Shown: positions 27,715-35,924 of the stretch, in pieces
Numbering within the stretch: the stretch's first letter is position 1
How the letters are laid out: every line of letters starts with the position of its first letter
Assembly (NCBI GenBank): GCA_002717385.1
Contig: PBDR01000003.1
Location: forward strand, 1 to 64,000
DNA from: Chloroflexota bacterium
Lineage (GTDB): Bacteria; Chloroflexota; Dehalococcoidia; Lucifugimonadales; Lucifugimonadaceae
DNA: 64,000 nt
Direction of reading: 5' to 3'
The notes under the pieces: model-generated
Told to the model about the DNA's origin: nothing
Seen by the model: the letters and a program-made list of their open reading frames with translations, nothing else
Databases searched by the model: none
Translations under genes and position numbers: made by a program

Positions 27715-28170
27715 TTAGTATTTGTTACGAAAAGGGACGGGAGAATTTTCTAATAAAGAATTCTTTTTTGGAATTTGAAATTTCTCAATTATTTGATCAA
27801 TCTGCTGTATATCTTTTGCTTTGAATTTTATAAAAACTTTTGGGTTTCTGGTAAAAAAAAATATATATTTATTTTTATACTCTAGAAAATAGTCCACTAA
27901 TAATATTGTAGATGCTAATAAAACTAATAGTGAAAGAAGATAAGCAATAAATTTATTACCTATAGATTGTACTACTATAAATGTTGAGAAGATTCCTAAT
28001 ATACTCAATATAATAGACTTTTTTTTTCCGGTAATTTTTTTAGATTCAATAGATATAATTGCTTCAAGTGGTATTGAAATATCTTTGGATTTGCTGGAAA
28101 ATTTCAGGTAATCTTGTGTTAAAAAAAGTGACTCTTTATTAGAAGTTATTGAATATAAAATTTCAGTCAT
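27715..28170 (-). CDS. Small membrane protein, possible PH-like domain, unknown
   Basis: A 151-residue protein, not recognised as a named family. It starts with a beta-rich segment (YSITSNKESLFLTQDYLKF to IPLEAIISIESKKI), has two hydrophobic helices (residues about 54-72 and 75-95), then another beta-rich stretch (YIFFFTRNPKVFIKFK) and a helix. This is the arrangement of bacterial PH-like/DUF membrane proteins. Its ATG overlaps the end of the HpaI aldolase gene by 4 nt (ATGA), so it is translated with it. Function unknown. Confidence 0.6.
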   Translation of the reverse strand: MTEILYSITSNKESLFLTQDYLKFSSKSKDISIPLEAIISIESKKITGKKKSIILSILGIFSTFIVVQSIGNKFIAYLLSLLVLLASTILLVDYFLEYKNKYIFFFTRNPKVFIKFKAKDIQQIDQIIEKFQIPKKNSLLENSPVPFRNKY

Positions 28171-28916
28171 GAAATTGTTTCATTTTTAATTTTATTTACT
28201 AATTCACGAGCAGGTCCAAGCATAAGATCTTGAACTGATGTAGTGGTATAAATGTTTGATGTTACAAGTTTACCCGCTCTAATTGCTCTTTCCTCAGAAT
28301 CATTAGTTAATTTTACTCTTTCTATATTGTTTGGATCACCTGGATGACCTAGGGATGCTGCAAAGTCATTTGGACCTCCTGTAATGCCGGTCAGGCCATT
28401 CACACTTAAAATATCATCTAAATTCCTCCAGGCAGTTTTAGATTCAATTTGTGCCCATACAAGCATATTAGAGTTTGTCCATTTGGCAAAACCTAATTTG
28501 TTTCCGTGTTTTTTTTCTAATATATACATATCATCGAATTCAGTACCTCTTCCACCGCCCCATGATCTTTTTCCATGAGGTGGGAAAAGGCAAGCATCAG
28601 CTAAATCTTGTGCTTCTTTACCACTATCAATATGGGGACCAGTAATACCCTGAATCCCTCTATCCAAGAACATGTTAACCCAATATGCACTTGAATCAGG
28701 AACTCTAGCAACAACACTCATTTGATAACCATTCGCAACTCTACAAATATTATCAATAGATTCTGGAGAAAAATATCCATGTTCACCATCAATATTAATA
28801 GCATCAAAACCGATATGGGATGCCATTTCAACTAAATGAAGTGATGGGAAAGTGAGAGAGAAAATCGCGGCTTTTTTCCCAGATTTGTTTGCTTTTAGAA
28901 TTGAATTTTCGATCAT
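28167..28916 (-). CDS. HpcH/HpaI family class II aldolase
   Basis: A 249-residue TIM-barrel aldolase of the HpaI/HpcH family (2-keto-3-deoxy acid to pyruvate + aldehyde). NIDGEHGYFSPESID corresponds to the catalytic His region, SVVARVPDS to the Arg-binding loop, and the metal-binding Glu and Asp lie in WAQIESKTAW and GGPNDFAASLG. The conserved PPRG(V/L)RG-like loop reads FPPHGKRSWGGGRG. It follows an enolase-superfamily dehydratase by 36 nt; dehydration then aldol cleavage is a standard sugar-acid pathway. Substrate unknown. Confidence 0.87.
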   Translation of the reverse strand: MIENSILKANKSGKKAAIFSLTFPSLHLVEMASHIGFDAINIDGEHGYFSPESIDNICRVANGYQMSVVARVPDSSAYWVNMFLDRGIQGITGPHIDSGKEAQDLADACLFPPHGKRSWGGGRGTEFDDMYILEKKHGNKLGFAKWTNSNMLVWAQIESKTAWRNLDDILSVNGLTGITGGPNDFAASLGHPGDPNNIERVKLTNDSEERAIRAGKLVTSNIYTTTSVQDLMLGPARELVNKIKNETIS

Positions 28917-28952
28917 AATTTAATTATTTTAAGGTTGGATATTTTTGTTTTT

Positions 28953-30095
28953 TTACTGATCTATTACTGAGCCATCTTCATGTAGTCTGGTTTGAACTTT
29001 TCTGATCACCGTAGGACAATCTTTAATAGCATTTTTTTTCAGCTCGACACCAATTCCGGGATTAGTTGGTAATAATAAGTATCCCTTTCCATCATGTACA
29101 GGTGCACCTGAAACCATTTTTGATTTTGGTGGATCATTTTCACCAGTGGGATATTCTTGCAAAGCGAAGTTAGAAGAAGAAGCTGCAATTTGTAAACATG
29201 CTGCAGTTGACACTGGAGATAATGGATTATGAGGAACAACTCCGACATGGTAAGCTTCAGCTAATGAGGCTATTTTTTTTGCTCCAGAAATTCCACCTAC
29301 TAGACATACGTCTGGCCGAACGTATTGTACAGAATTTCTTGATAAAGCCATTTGAAATTCCCATAGAGAAGTAAACCTTTCTCCAGTTGCGATAGGGATA
29401 TTAATTTTTTCAGCTACATAAGCCATTTCATCAAAATTATCAGGTGTAATAGGATCTTCGTAAAAAAACGGCATAAATTCTTCTATACCTCTACCTAGTT
29501 GTACCGCTTCAGTAGGTGTTAATCTTCTATGTATTTCTATACACAGATCTACATCATTACCAACGGCTTTTCTGTAATTTCTAACTGTTTCAATTGCATC
29601 TTCAATTTTATCTACATGTGTTTTGAAATATCTCTTAGATTTATCTTCATCTAAAAATGGAGTTAAGTGTCCAACAGCAGTGAACCCACTATTTTTTGCA
29701 TCTATAATTCCCGAGAGTAATTTTTCTTTAGTATCACCAAAAACATGGTAATAAACTCTTGCTTTATCTCGTACTTTTCCACCCAGTAATTGATATACAG
29801 GAACGTCAAAATGTTTACCCATAATATCCCAAAGTGCAATGTCTATGGCACTAATAGCTCCCATAATTGCAGAGCCTCTAAAATGAGAAAATCTGTACAT
29901 ATATTGCCAGTGATGTTCAATTAGTAGAGGGTTTTTACCGATTAAGTAATCAGCAAATTTTGTTATTGCTACGCTTGATGATTCTAGATATCCCCAAGCT
30001 CCAGATTCTCCAATCCCAACTATACCATTATCAGTTTCAATTTGGACCAATAGATATTGATCAATAAGTAAGGGTGTAACTTTAGATATTTTCAT
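28953..30095 (-). CDS. Enolase-superfamily sugar-acid dehydratase (mandelate racemase/MLE)
   Basis: A 380-residue enolase-superfamily protein: capping domain (residues 1-110), then a TIM barrel. Metal and base residues sit in DLCIEIHRRLTPTEA, FYEDPITPDN and PIATGERFTSL, with the catalytic His in VVPHNPLSPVST. This pattern is closer to sugar-acid dehydratases such as galactonate dehydratase than to muconate cycloisomerases. Acting upstream of the adjacent HpaI aldolase it would make a 2-keto-3-deoxy acid. Its substrate cannot be read from the sequence. Located 87 nt downstream of thiS. Confidence 0.87.
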   Translation of the reverse strand: MKISKVTPLLIDQYLLVQIETDNGIVGIGESGAWGYLESSSVAITKFADYLIGKNPLLIEHHWQYMYRFSHFRGSAIMGAISAIDIALWDIMGKHFDVPVYQLLGGKVRDKARVYYHVFGDTKEKLLSGIIDAKNSGFTAVGHLTPFLDEDKSKRYFKTHVDKIEDAIETVRNYRKAVGNDVDLCIEIHRRLTPTEAVQLGRGIEEFMPFFYEDPITPDNFDEMAYVAEKINIPIATGERFTSLWEFQMALSRNSVQYVRPDVCLVGGISGAKKIASLAEAYHVGVVPHNPLSPVSTAACLQIAASSSNFALQEYPTGENDPPKSKMVSGAPVHDGKGYLLLPTNPGIGVELKKNAIKDCPTVIRKVQTRLHEDGSVIDQ

Positions 30096-30182
30096 TTTCT
30101 TTTTTTTATAATATATTTAGATGTAATATTTATACCAATTTAATTTGGATATTCAAATTAAATTAGGTGTATATTAAGTAAA

Positions 30183-30389
30183 TTAACCTCCACCTACAGG
30201 TCGGACTATTTCAACAGAATCCATGTTTTTTAATTTAGTATTATGATATTCATTTTGATGAATGATTTTACCGTTGAGAGCTATAGCGATGGATGTATTG
30301 GATAATTTAATATGATTTATTAAATCTGAGATTGATACTGATTGATCAAAAGATTGTGTTTTCCCATTAACTTTAATTTTCATCAACAT
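30183..30389 (-). CDS. thiS: Sulfur carrier protein ThiS
   Basis: A 68-residue ubiquitin-like protein that carries the thiocarboxylate for thiazole formation. KIKVNGKTQSF at the start, GKIIHQNEY in the middle, and the C-terminal VRPVGGG provide the GlyGly end needed for adenylation and thiocarboxylation. It is third in thiG-tenI-thiS, 11 nt after the TenI-like gene. ThiF, ThiO and ThiC are not in the window. Confidence 0.92.
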   Translation of the reverse strand: MLMKIKVNGKTQSFDQSVSISDLINHIKLSNTSIAIALNGKIIHQNEYHNTKLKNMDSVEIVRPVGGG

Positions 30390-30400
30390 ATTATAACTTA

Positions 30401-31021
30401 CTAATTAGTATTAATTATTTCAAATAAAGATTTAGAAATTTTATAAGGGTTTTTGAATCTACTTATTTCTGAAATTACAGCAATTCCATTTGCACCAGAT
30501 TTAATTATTGATTCAGCATTTTCTAAAGTTATCCCACCAATTCCGATCACAGGAAGAGAAGTGATTTTTACAATTTCTTTTATTATCCTTGTACCTGACA
30601 CATTACCATTAGGATGAGAATTAGATTTAAATATACTTCCGACGATTAAATAGTTAATACCATTTTCTTCGGAAATTTTTGCTGAACGGAGACTATGTGT
30701 TGATTGTCCAAAAATTTTATTTTTGGGTAATGGAGAAAATTTCGACACATTTATTTTTTCAGGAAAATGTATTCCAGAAATATTAGAATTATTGGGTATA
30801 AATTCAGAGTTTATCATTACAATAATCTCGTTACCGGCGATTTTATAAAGTTTGGTTGAAAATAGTTCTAATTCATGAGATTTTGCTTTTTTATCTCTGA
30901 TTTGAATCATATTTACACCTCCATCTATAGCGTATTTAATAAATTCAAAAAAAGCATTAGAGTTAAATTTTGTTATAGATGGAGTTACGAAACATAGTAT
31001 TCTTTCAGGTAATTTTTGCAT
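30401..31021 (-). CDS. tenI: TenI-like thiazole tautomerase (ThiE fold)
   Basis: A 206-residue ThiE-superfamily barrel. MIQIRDKK, GQSTHSLRSA (with the catalytic-type His), VGSIFKS, and VIGIGGITLENA are shared by ThiE and TenI. ThiE's Mg-binding Asp in IVND is Ser here (IVMINSEF), and its GIHLGQED reads GIHFPEKI, lacking the second Asp; these match TenI, which converts the ThiG product to the aromatic thiazole tautomer. Placement between thiG and thiS also fits. I prefer TenI over thiamin-phosphate synthase, with moderate confidence. Confidence 0.7.
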   Translation of the reverse strand: MQKLPERILCFVTPSITKFNSNAFFEFIKYAIDGGVNMIQIRDKKAKSHELELFSTKLYKIAGNEIIVMINSEFIPNNSNISGIHFPEKINVSKFSPLPKNKIFGQSTHSLRSAKISEENGINYLIVGSIFKSNSHPNGNVSGTRIIKEIVKITSLPVIGIGGITLENAESIIKSGANGIAVISEISRFKNPYKISKSLFEIINTN

Positions 31022-31040
31022 TTTGCAATGGAGTTGAAAT

Positions 31041-31817
31041 TTAAGAGTTAATTGTACCTTTTGTTGGACTACTTGCTGAAGCTGAACTTTTAATTGGTAT
31101 TCGACCGGCTAAATAAGCATTTCTACCAGCATTAACTCCTTCTTTAAAGGCTTTTCCCATCAATCCAGGATTTTTTGCTTCAGCTATTGCAGTATTGACC
31201 AATACCGCATCTGCACCCATTTCCATCACTGATGAAGCATCTGAAGGTACTCCAAGTCCTGCATCTACTACAACAGGTATTGAAGATTTTTCTATAATTA
31301 TTTGAATTTCTTCCCTAGTAATTACTCCTTTCCCAGATCCTATTGGAGAACCTAAAGGCATTACAGTTGCACAACCTAAATCTTCGAGGATTTTTGCCAA
31401 AACAGGATCGGCTCCAATATATGGTAAACAAACAAAACCATCTCTAATTAATTCTTTCGCAGCTTGCACAGTTCCAATTGGATCAGGTAAAAGATATTCA
31501 GGATCAGGTATCACTTCGATTTTTATCCAATTTGATCCTGTTACTTCACGAGCTAATTGAGCTGTGAAAATTGCTTCTTCAGATGTTTTTGATCCAGCTG
31601 TGTTAGGAAGTATTTGATATTTTTCCCAATCTAAGTGGTCAAGAATGGTTTTCTCGTTTGGATTGTCAAGATCAAGTCTTCTTATTGCAACCGTTATTAT
31701 CTCTGTTTCAGAGAATTTAACTGATTCAAGGAGATCTTTAACCGATCTATGTTTTCCCGTTCCTGTCATTAAACGTGATTTAAATTTTTTACCGGAAATA
31801 TTTAGTGAATCTTCCAT
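31041..31817 (-). CDS. thiG: Thiazole synthase ThiG
   Basis: A 258-residue TIM barrel that builds the thiazole ring from 1-deoxyxylulose 5-phosphate, dehydroglycine and Thi[35 protein letters not shown], the Schiff-base Lys in WIKIEVI and [13 protein letters not shown] are typical. I start at [10 protein letters not shown], where the family normally begins; an in-frame extension to 31901 is AT-rich and not family-like. First gene of the thi group; I see no TPP riboswitch upstream. Confidence 0.94.
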   Translation of the reverse strand: MEDSLNISGKKFKSRLMTGTGKHRSVKDLLESVKFSETEIITVAIRRLDLDNPNEKTILDHLDWEKYQILPNTAGSKTSEEAIFTAQLAREVTGSNWIKIEVIPDPEYLLPDPIGTVQAAKELIRDGFVCLPYIGADPVLAKILEDLGCATVMPLGSPIGSGKGVITREEIQIIIEKSSIPVVVDAGLGVPSDASSVMEMGADAVLVNTAIAEAKNPGLMGKAFKEGVNAGRNAYLAGRIPIKSSASASSPTKGTINS

Positions 31818-32007
31818 ATTATTTGTTATCAATTTTTTATAGTAATTTTGAATATAATTGATATTATATTTTATTTTAATTATATTCACCGTTTCCAACA
31901 ATTTTTTTGTAATATCTAATGTTTAAAAAGAAATTAAAAAAAGGAACAATTATTCGATATGAGGTTTTTATAGACTTAGAGGGTAAATTTTTATAAATAG
32001 TGATTTT

Positions 32008-33765
32008 TCATTTTTTTAATGATTTAATACTAGTTTTTATTCCTTTTCCAATATAATTAATTTCTCTAATGATAGATGATTTATATTTATTCGAAAAGTT
32101 TCCGATATTTCGGATTTTTTTATGTCTATTTTTTAAAAGAGTATAAGTATTAAGACTATTAAGATAAGAAAGTTCATTAATTAAAATATTTTTCATTAAT
32201 TCTGCTGATTCTTTTGGATTTTCGTGAGCTCCTTTTAATGGTTCTGGAATAATTTCATCTATCATTCCGATATTTTTACAATCTAAAGAAGTTAGTTTTA
32301 ATGCTTTAGAAATGTCATCTATTCCTGAAATTTTATTAGTTTCTAATTCTGCAGCTAATTCTGGTTGGATAGGTGAATAAATCGCATTCTCCATCATTAA
32401 TATTCTATCTGTGACGGTGAAAGCTATAGCAGATTCTGATGTTCCTTCACCGATAATTATAGAAATTGTAGGGGTGTTAATATTTGATAATTCATAAATA
32501 GTGTTAGCTATTACACTTGCTAAACCTTGTTTCTCGAATTCAGTTCCTATTTTTGGACCTGATGAATCTATTATTGTTAAGAAGCATAGATTTAGAGTTT
32601 CAGCTAACTTTGCTCCCCTAATAGCTTTTCTAAAACCCGACGGGGTAATTTCGCCTAATCTAGAAAATTCATTTGAAGTATTTTTTAATTTTTCTTGTGC
32701 AGCAATAATTATGGTTTGTCCATTAATGTTTGCTAATCCTAATATTATAGAATTATCATCTCCGGAAGTTCTGTCACCATGCAATTCAGTAAAACTTGAA
32801 AAAAGTTCGTTGACAAAAAATTTTGATGTAGGTCTTTTGTTATTTCGTGATAACTTTACGGATTCTTTAGGATTTTTACTATCAAATATTTTCGAAGGAT
32901 TTTTGCTATTTGAAGTGATTTTTAATTTTGATGAAACTAGTGCAAGAATACTGGAGAGCTCATTTTTTAGATTATCTCTTTCAACTATTTTATCTATATG
33001 TCCGTTATGAAAATATGATTCTGATAAATGTTCTTTAAATATATGATTTCCTTCAGAACGACGTAGATCTCCTAATGAAGAAAAACCTATATGGGCCATT
33101 GGTTCAGAAATGATAATGTCAGCCATTGAAGCAAAACTTGATAGAACTTGACCTGTACATGGATTTCCGAGAGAGACAATAAATGGGATATTTTTTTCCT
33201 TAATTAACTTCGTGGCAATTACAGTTTTTGCCATCTGATTAAGAGAAAAAACACCTTCTTGTATCCTCTTACCTGAGGAAGTAATTATTCCTATTGCAGG
33301 AATTTTTTTCTTTCCCGCATGTTCAAGAGCTAAAGATATTTTTTCACCTACTACTAAACCCATTGTTCCTCCCATAAAACTTGAATCAAGAATTATAAGA
33401 ACACAATTATTTCCACCTATAGTACCCGTTCCAGTAATTACTGCTTCTTTTAATTGAGTTCTACTTTGATCTTGAGATAGTCGTTTTTTGTAGGAAATTT
33501 TTGGTTCAAATGCAAGAGGATCAATAGACTCTATCCATTTATTAATCTCATTGAATGATCCTTTATCAGCAACGATTGCAATTTTTCTCCTTAAAGTAGT
33601 TGAATAATGGTATCTACAAGATGGGCAAATTCTAAATCTTTTGTACAGGCTAGAATTTTTTATTTCAAAGTTACATACTAGACAATTTTTATGAGGCTTT
33701 TCAAGATTAAGAAAATATGGAGAGTTTTCTAAATAATGTTCTGAATTTTCTTTTTTTTCTTTCAT
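32008..33765 (-). CDS. accDA: Fused acetyl-CoA carboxylase carboxyltransferase AccD-AccA
   Basis: A single 585-residue chain with the AccD (beta) half first and the AccA (alpha) half second. The N-terminal Cys4 zinc ribbon (CLVC and CPSC), VITGTGTIGGNN and FSLNQMAKT mark AccD; from about residue 320, FSSFTELHGDRTSGDDN, KQGLASVIANTI and GEGTSESAIAFTVTDRI mark AccA. It transfers the carboxyl group from biotin to acetyl-CoA. I start at ATG 33765, after the ftsK stop; an in-frame TTG at 33831 would overlap ftsK. AccB and AccC are not in the window. In many bacteria these are two genes. Confidence 0.92.
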   Translation of the reverse strand: MKEKKENSEHYLENSPYFLNLEKPHKNCLVCNFEIKNSSLYKRFRICPSCRYHYSTTLRRKIAIVADKGSFNEINKWIESIDPLAFEPKISYKKRLSQDQSRTQLKEAVITGTGTIGGNNCVLIILDSSFMGGTMGLVVGEKISLALEHAGKKKIPAIGIITSSGKRIQEGVFSLNQMAKTVIATKLIKEKNIPFIVSLGNPCTGQVLSSFASMADIIISEPMAHIGFSSLGDLRRSEGNHIFKEHLSESYFHNGHIDKIVERDNLKNELSSILALVSSKLKITSNSKNPSKIFDSKNPKESVKLSRNNKRPTSKFFVNELFSSFTELHGDRTSGDDNSIILGLANINGQTIIIAAQEKLKNTSNEFSRLGEITPSGFRKAIRGAKLAETLNLCFLTIIDSSGPKIGTEFEKQGLASVIANTIYELSNINTPTISIIIGEGTSESAIAFTVTDRILMMENAIYSPIQPELAAELETNKISGIDDISKALKLTSLDCKNIGMIDEIIPEPLKGAHENPKESAELMKNILINELSYLNSLNTYTLLKNRHKKIRNIGNFSNKYKSSIIREINYIGKGIKTSIKSLKK

Positions 33766-33790
33766 TTTAATTTTAATGATTCTTATTATT

Positions 33791-35917
33791 TTACAATACT
33801 TGTCTTGGTTTGCCTCCATCTCCAGGTCCAACGATACCAGCTTCTTCTAATTCATCCATTAATCTTGCAGCTCTAGGATAACCTATTCTTAATCTTCTTT
33901 GTAATAAAGATACAGATAAAGTACGCTGAGATTCTGTCAATAATACCGCTTTTTCATATAAGGAATCTCCTGCAGAATCAGATAATGTAAAATTAGAATT
34001 ATCGGTGATAGGATTTACAGATAACTCAGGTAAGTCAGGACTAGACTGGTTTTTCCAATGAGAAACTATATCTGATATTTCTTTATCAGTGAGAAATAGA
34101 CCTTGTATTCTTAGTGGTTTTGCTCTATCAACAGGTAGATATAACATATCTCCTTTACCTAATAACTTTTCAGCTCCAGGAGAATCTAAAATTGTACGTG
34201 AATCTATTTGTGACATTACTGAAAAAGAAATTCTACTTGGGAAATTAGCTTTTATTAATCCTGTAACTACATCCACAGAAGGTCTTTGTGTAGCTACTAC
34301 TAAATGTACACCTGTAGCCCGTCCAAGTTGAGCGAGCCTGACTAATAATCTTTCAATCTCTCCAGCAGCTGTAAGCATTAAATCAGCTAATTCATCAACT
34401 AGAACTACTAAATATGGCATTCTTTGATTAGTTTTTATATTATAAGCAGTTATATTTTTGACTCCAGCTTCTTCTAACAATTTAAACCTTTCCATCATTT
34501 CATTGACTAATGATTTTAGAATTATTATTGCTCTTTCAGTTTCTACAACTACTGGGCTATATAGGTGAGGGATATTATCATAAGGAGTTAATTCAACTCT
34601 TTTTGGATCTAACATTATCATTCGAACCTGAGTAGGATTTAATGTCAACATTAATCCTGTAATAATTGCATTCATACATACACTTTTGCCAGATCCAGTA
34701 GAACCAGCAATTAATGTATGAGGCATTTTTGCTAGGTCACACATAACAGGATTACCATCAGTTCCTATTCCAAGAGGTACTGGTAAAGCGGAATCTTTTT
34801 TAAATGAATTCCATTCATTTGTGTCAGTAATAGATCGTATAGTTACTTTTTGAGGTTTTTTATTTGGTACCTCAATCCCTACAACGGATTCACCAGGGAC
34901 AGGAGCTTCAAATCTCAAGCTTGGTGATGCTAGTGCAAGTGCTAGGTCTTTTTCTCGATTAAGAATTGTATCAACTCTAACTCTTTGTCCACCTGTCTTA
35001 ATATCTCCCTTCCAACCAGGTTTAACACCGTACATTGTAACAGTAGGACCAGATTTAACATCCTCCGAGTCAACCGAAACATCTATACCATACTGTTCTA
35101 AAGATTTTTCGATTAAATTACTAGTTTCATTTATTTCTGAAGAACTAACCCCTTGCATAGGGGCTAGTTCTAAAACATTTGTGTTAGGAACTTGCCATTT
35201 GAATTTAATAGCCGAACTATAATCATTTTTAGGTGCTTTTATTTCTGGGTTATTATTCCAAATAGATACTTCCGGTTTTATATTCTTTAGGTCAGTTTTT
35301 TCATTTATTTTTTTAATATTTGTAATTTCTTTATGTGATGATCTTTTTTTATATATAACCGATTTAATAATTCCAATAATTTTTAATAAGGATGATACTT
35401 TATCTATTTGGAATTTTACGTTTCTTATATCTATAAATCTAAATAAATACTTAATTTTGAAGATTAGTGAGAATAATTTTTTAGGGTGTGTAATTGAAAC
35501 TCCAATTAGTAGGAAAATTATTACTCTAAAAACTGATTGTATATAATGCCAAATTGAAAAATTATATTCATTCCAATAAAAAGGTTCACGTGCTAGAAAT
35601 ATTGAGATTTCACCTCCTAAACTATCATTATCTAACCCAAAAAATTTATTTGAAGGTAAAATACCCATAAAAGTTATTATAGATAAAGATACACAAAAAA
35701 ATATTGCAACTATTTTCCAAAACTTAACTAATAATTTTGGATTAAATATTACTAAATACAAGAAAGGTATTAAATAAATAAATATTACAAGAATGGATGC
35801 TCCAAATTTTTCTATGGCATAACTTTTAAAAACTGTTGCAAGTAAAAAAAATATAACAAATATTTTAAGTGTAAAAAATATTTGGTAAATTAATTTTTTC
35901 TTATAAATTTCATTCAT
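33791..35917 (-). CDS. ftsK: FtsK/SpoIIIE DNA translocase
   Basis: A 708-residue chromosome-dimer and septum DNA pump. Four N-terminal membrane helices (residues about 13-30, 38-53, 66-85, 125-143) precede a short charged linker, the FtsK beta domain around KKPQKVTIRSITD, the motor with LIAGSTGSGKSVCMN and LVVLVDELADLML, and the C-terminal gamma winged helix (SVSLLQRRLRIGYPRAARLM) that reads KOPS. XerD is elsewhere in the window (61636-62571), completing the dimer-resolution pair. It is followed by accDA and preceded by rnj by 7 nt. Confidence 0.96.
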   Translation of the reverse strand: MNEIYKKKLIYQIFFTLKIFVIFFLLATVFKSYAIEKFGASILVIFIYLIPFLYLVIFNPKLLVKFWKIVAIFFCVSLSIITFMGILPSNKFFGLDNDSLGGEISIFLAREPFYWNEYNFSIWHYIQSVFRVIIFLLIGVSITHPKKLFSLIFKIKYLFRFIDIRNVKFQIDKVSSLLKIIGIIKSVIYKKRSSHKEITNIKKINEKTDLKNIKPEVSIWNNNPEIKAPKNDYSSAIKFKWQVPNTNVLELAPMQGVSSSEINETSNLIEKSLEQYGIDVSVDSEDVKSGPTVTMYGVKPGWKGDIKTGGQRVRVDTILNREKDLALALASPSLRFEAPVPGESVVGIEVPNKKPQKVTIRSITDTNEWNSFKKDSALPVPLGIGTDGNPVMCDLAKMPHTLIAGSTGSGKSVCMNAIITGLMLTLNPTQVRMIMLDPKRVELTPYDNIPHLYSPVVVETERAIIILKSLVNEMMERFKLLEEAGVKNITAYNIKTNQRMPYLVVLVDELADLMLTAAGEIERLLVRLAQLGRATGVHLVVATQRPSVDVVTGLIKANFPSRISFSVMSQIDSRTILDSPGAEKLLGKGDMLYLPVDRAKPLRIQGLFLTDKEISDIVSHWKNQSSPDLPELSVNPITDNSNFTLSDSAGDSLYEKAVLLTESQRTLSVSLLQRRLRIGYPRAARLMDELEEAGIVGPGDGGKPRQVL

Positions 35918-35924
35918 ATATATA

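Noticed and set aside
31818-32007. TPP riboswitch upstream of thiG
   Set aside because: I find no CUGAGA/ACCUGAUC-type conserved elements on the minus strand before thiG.
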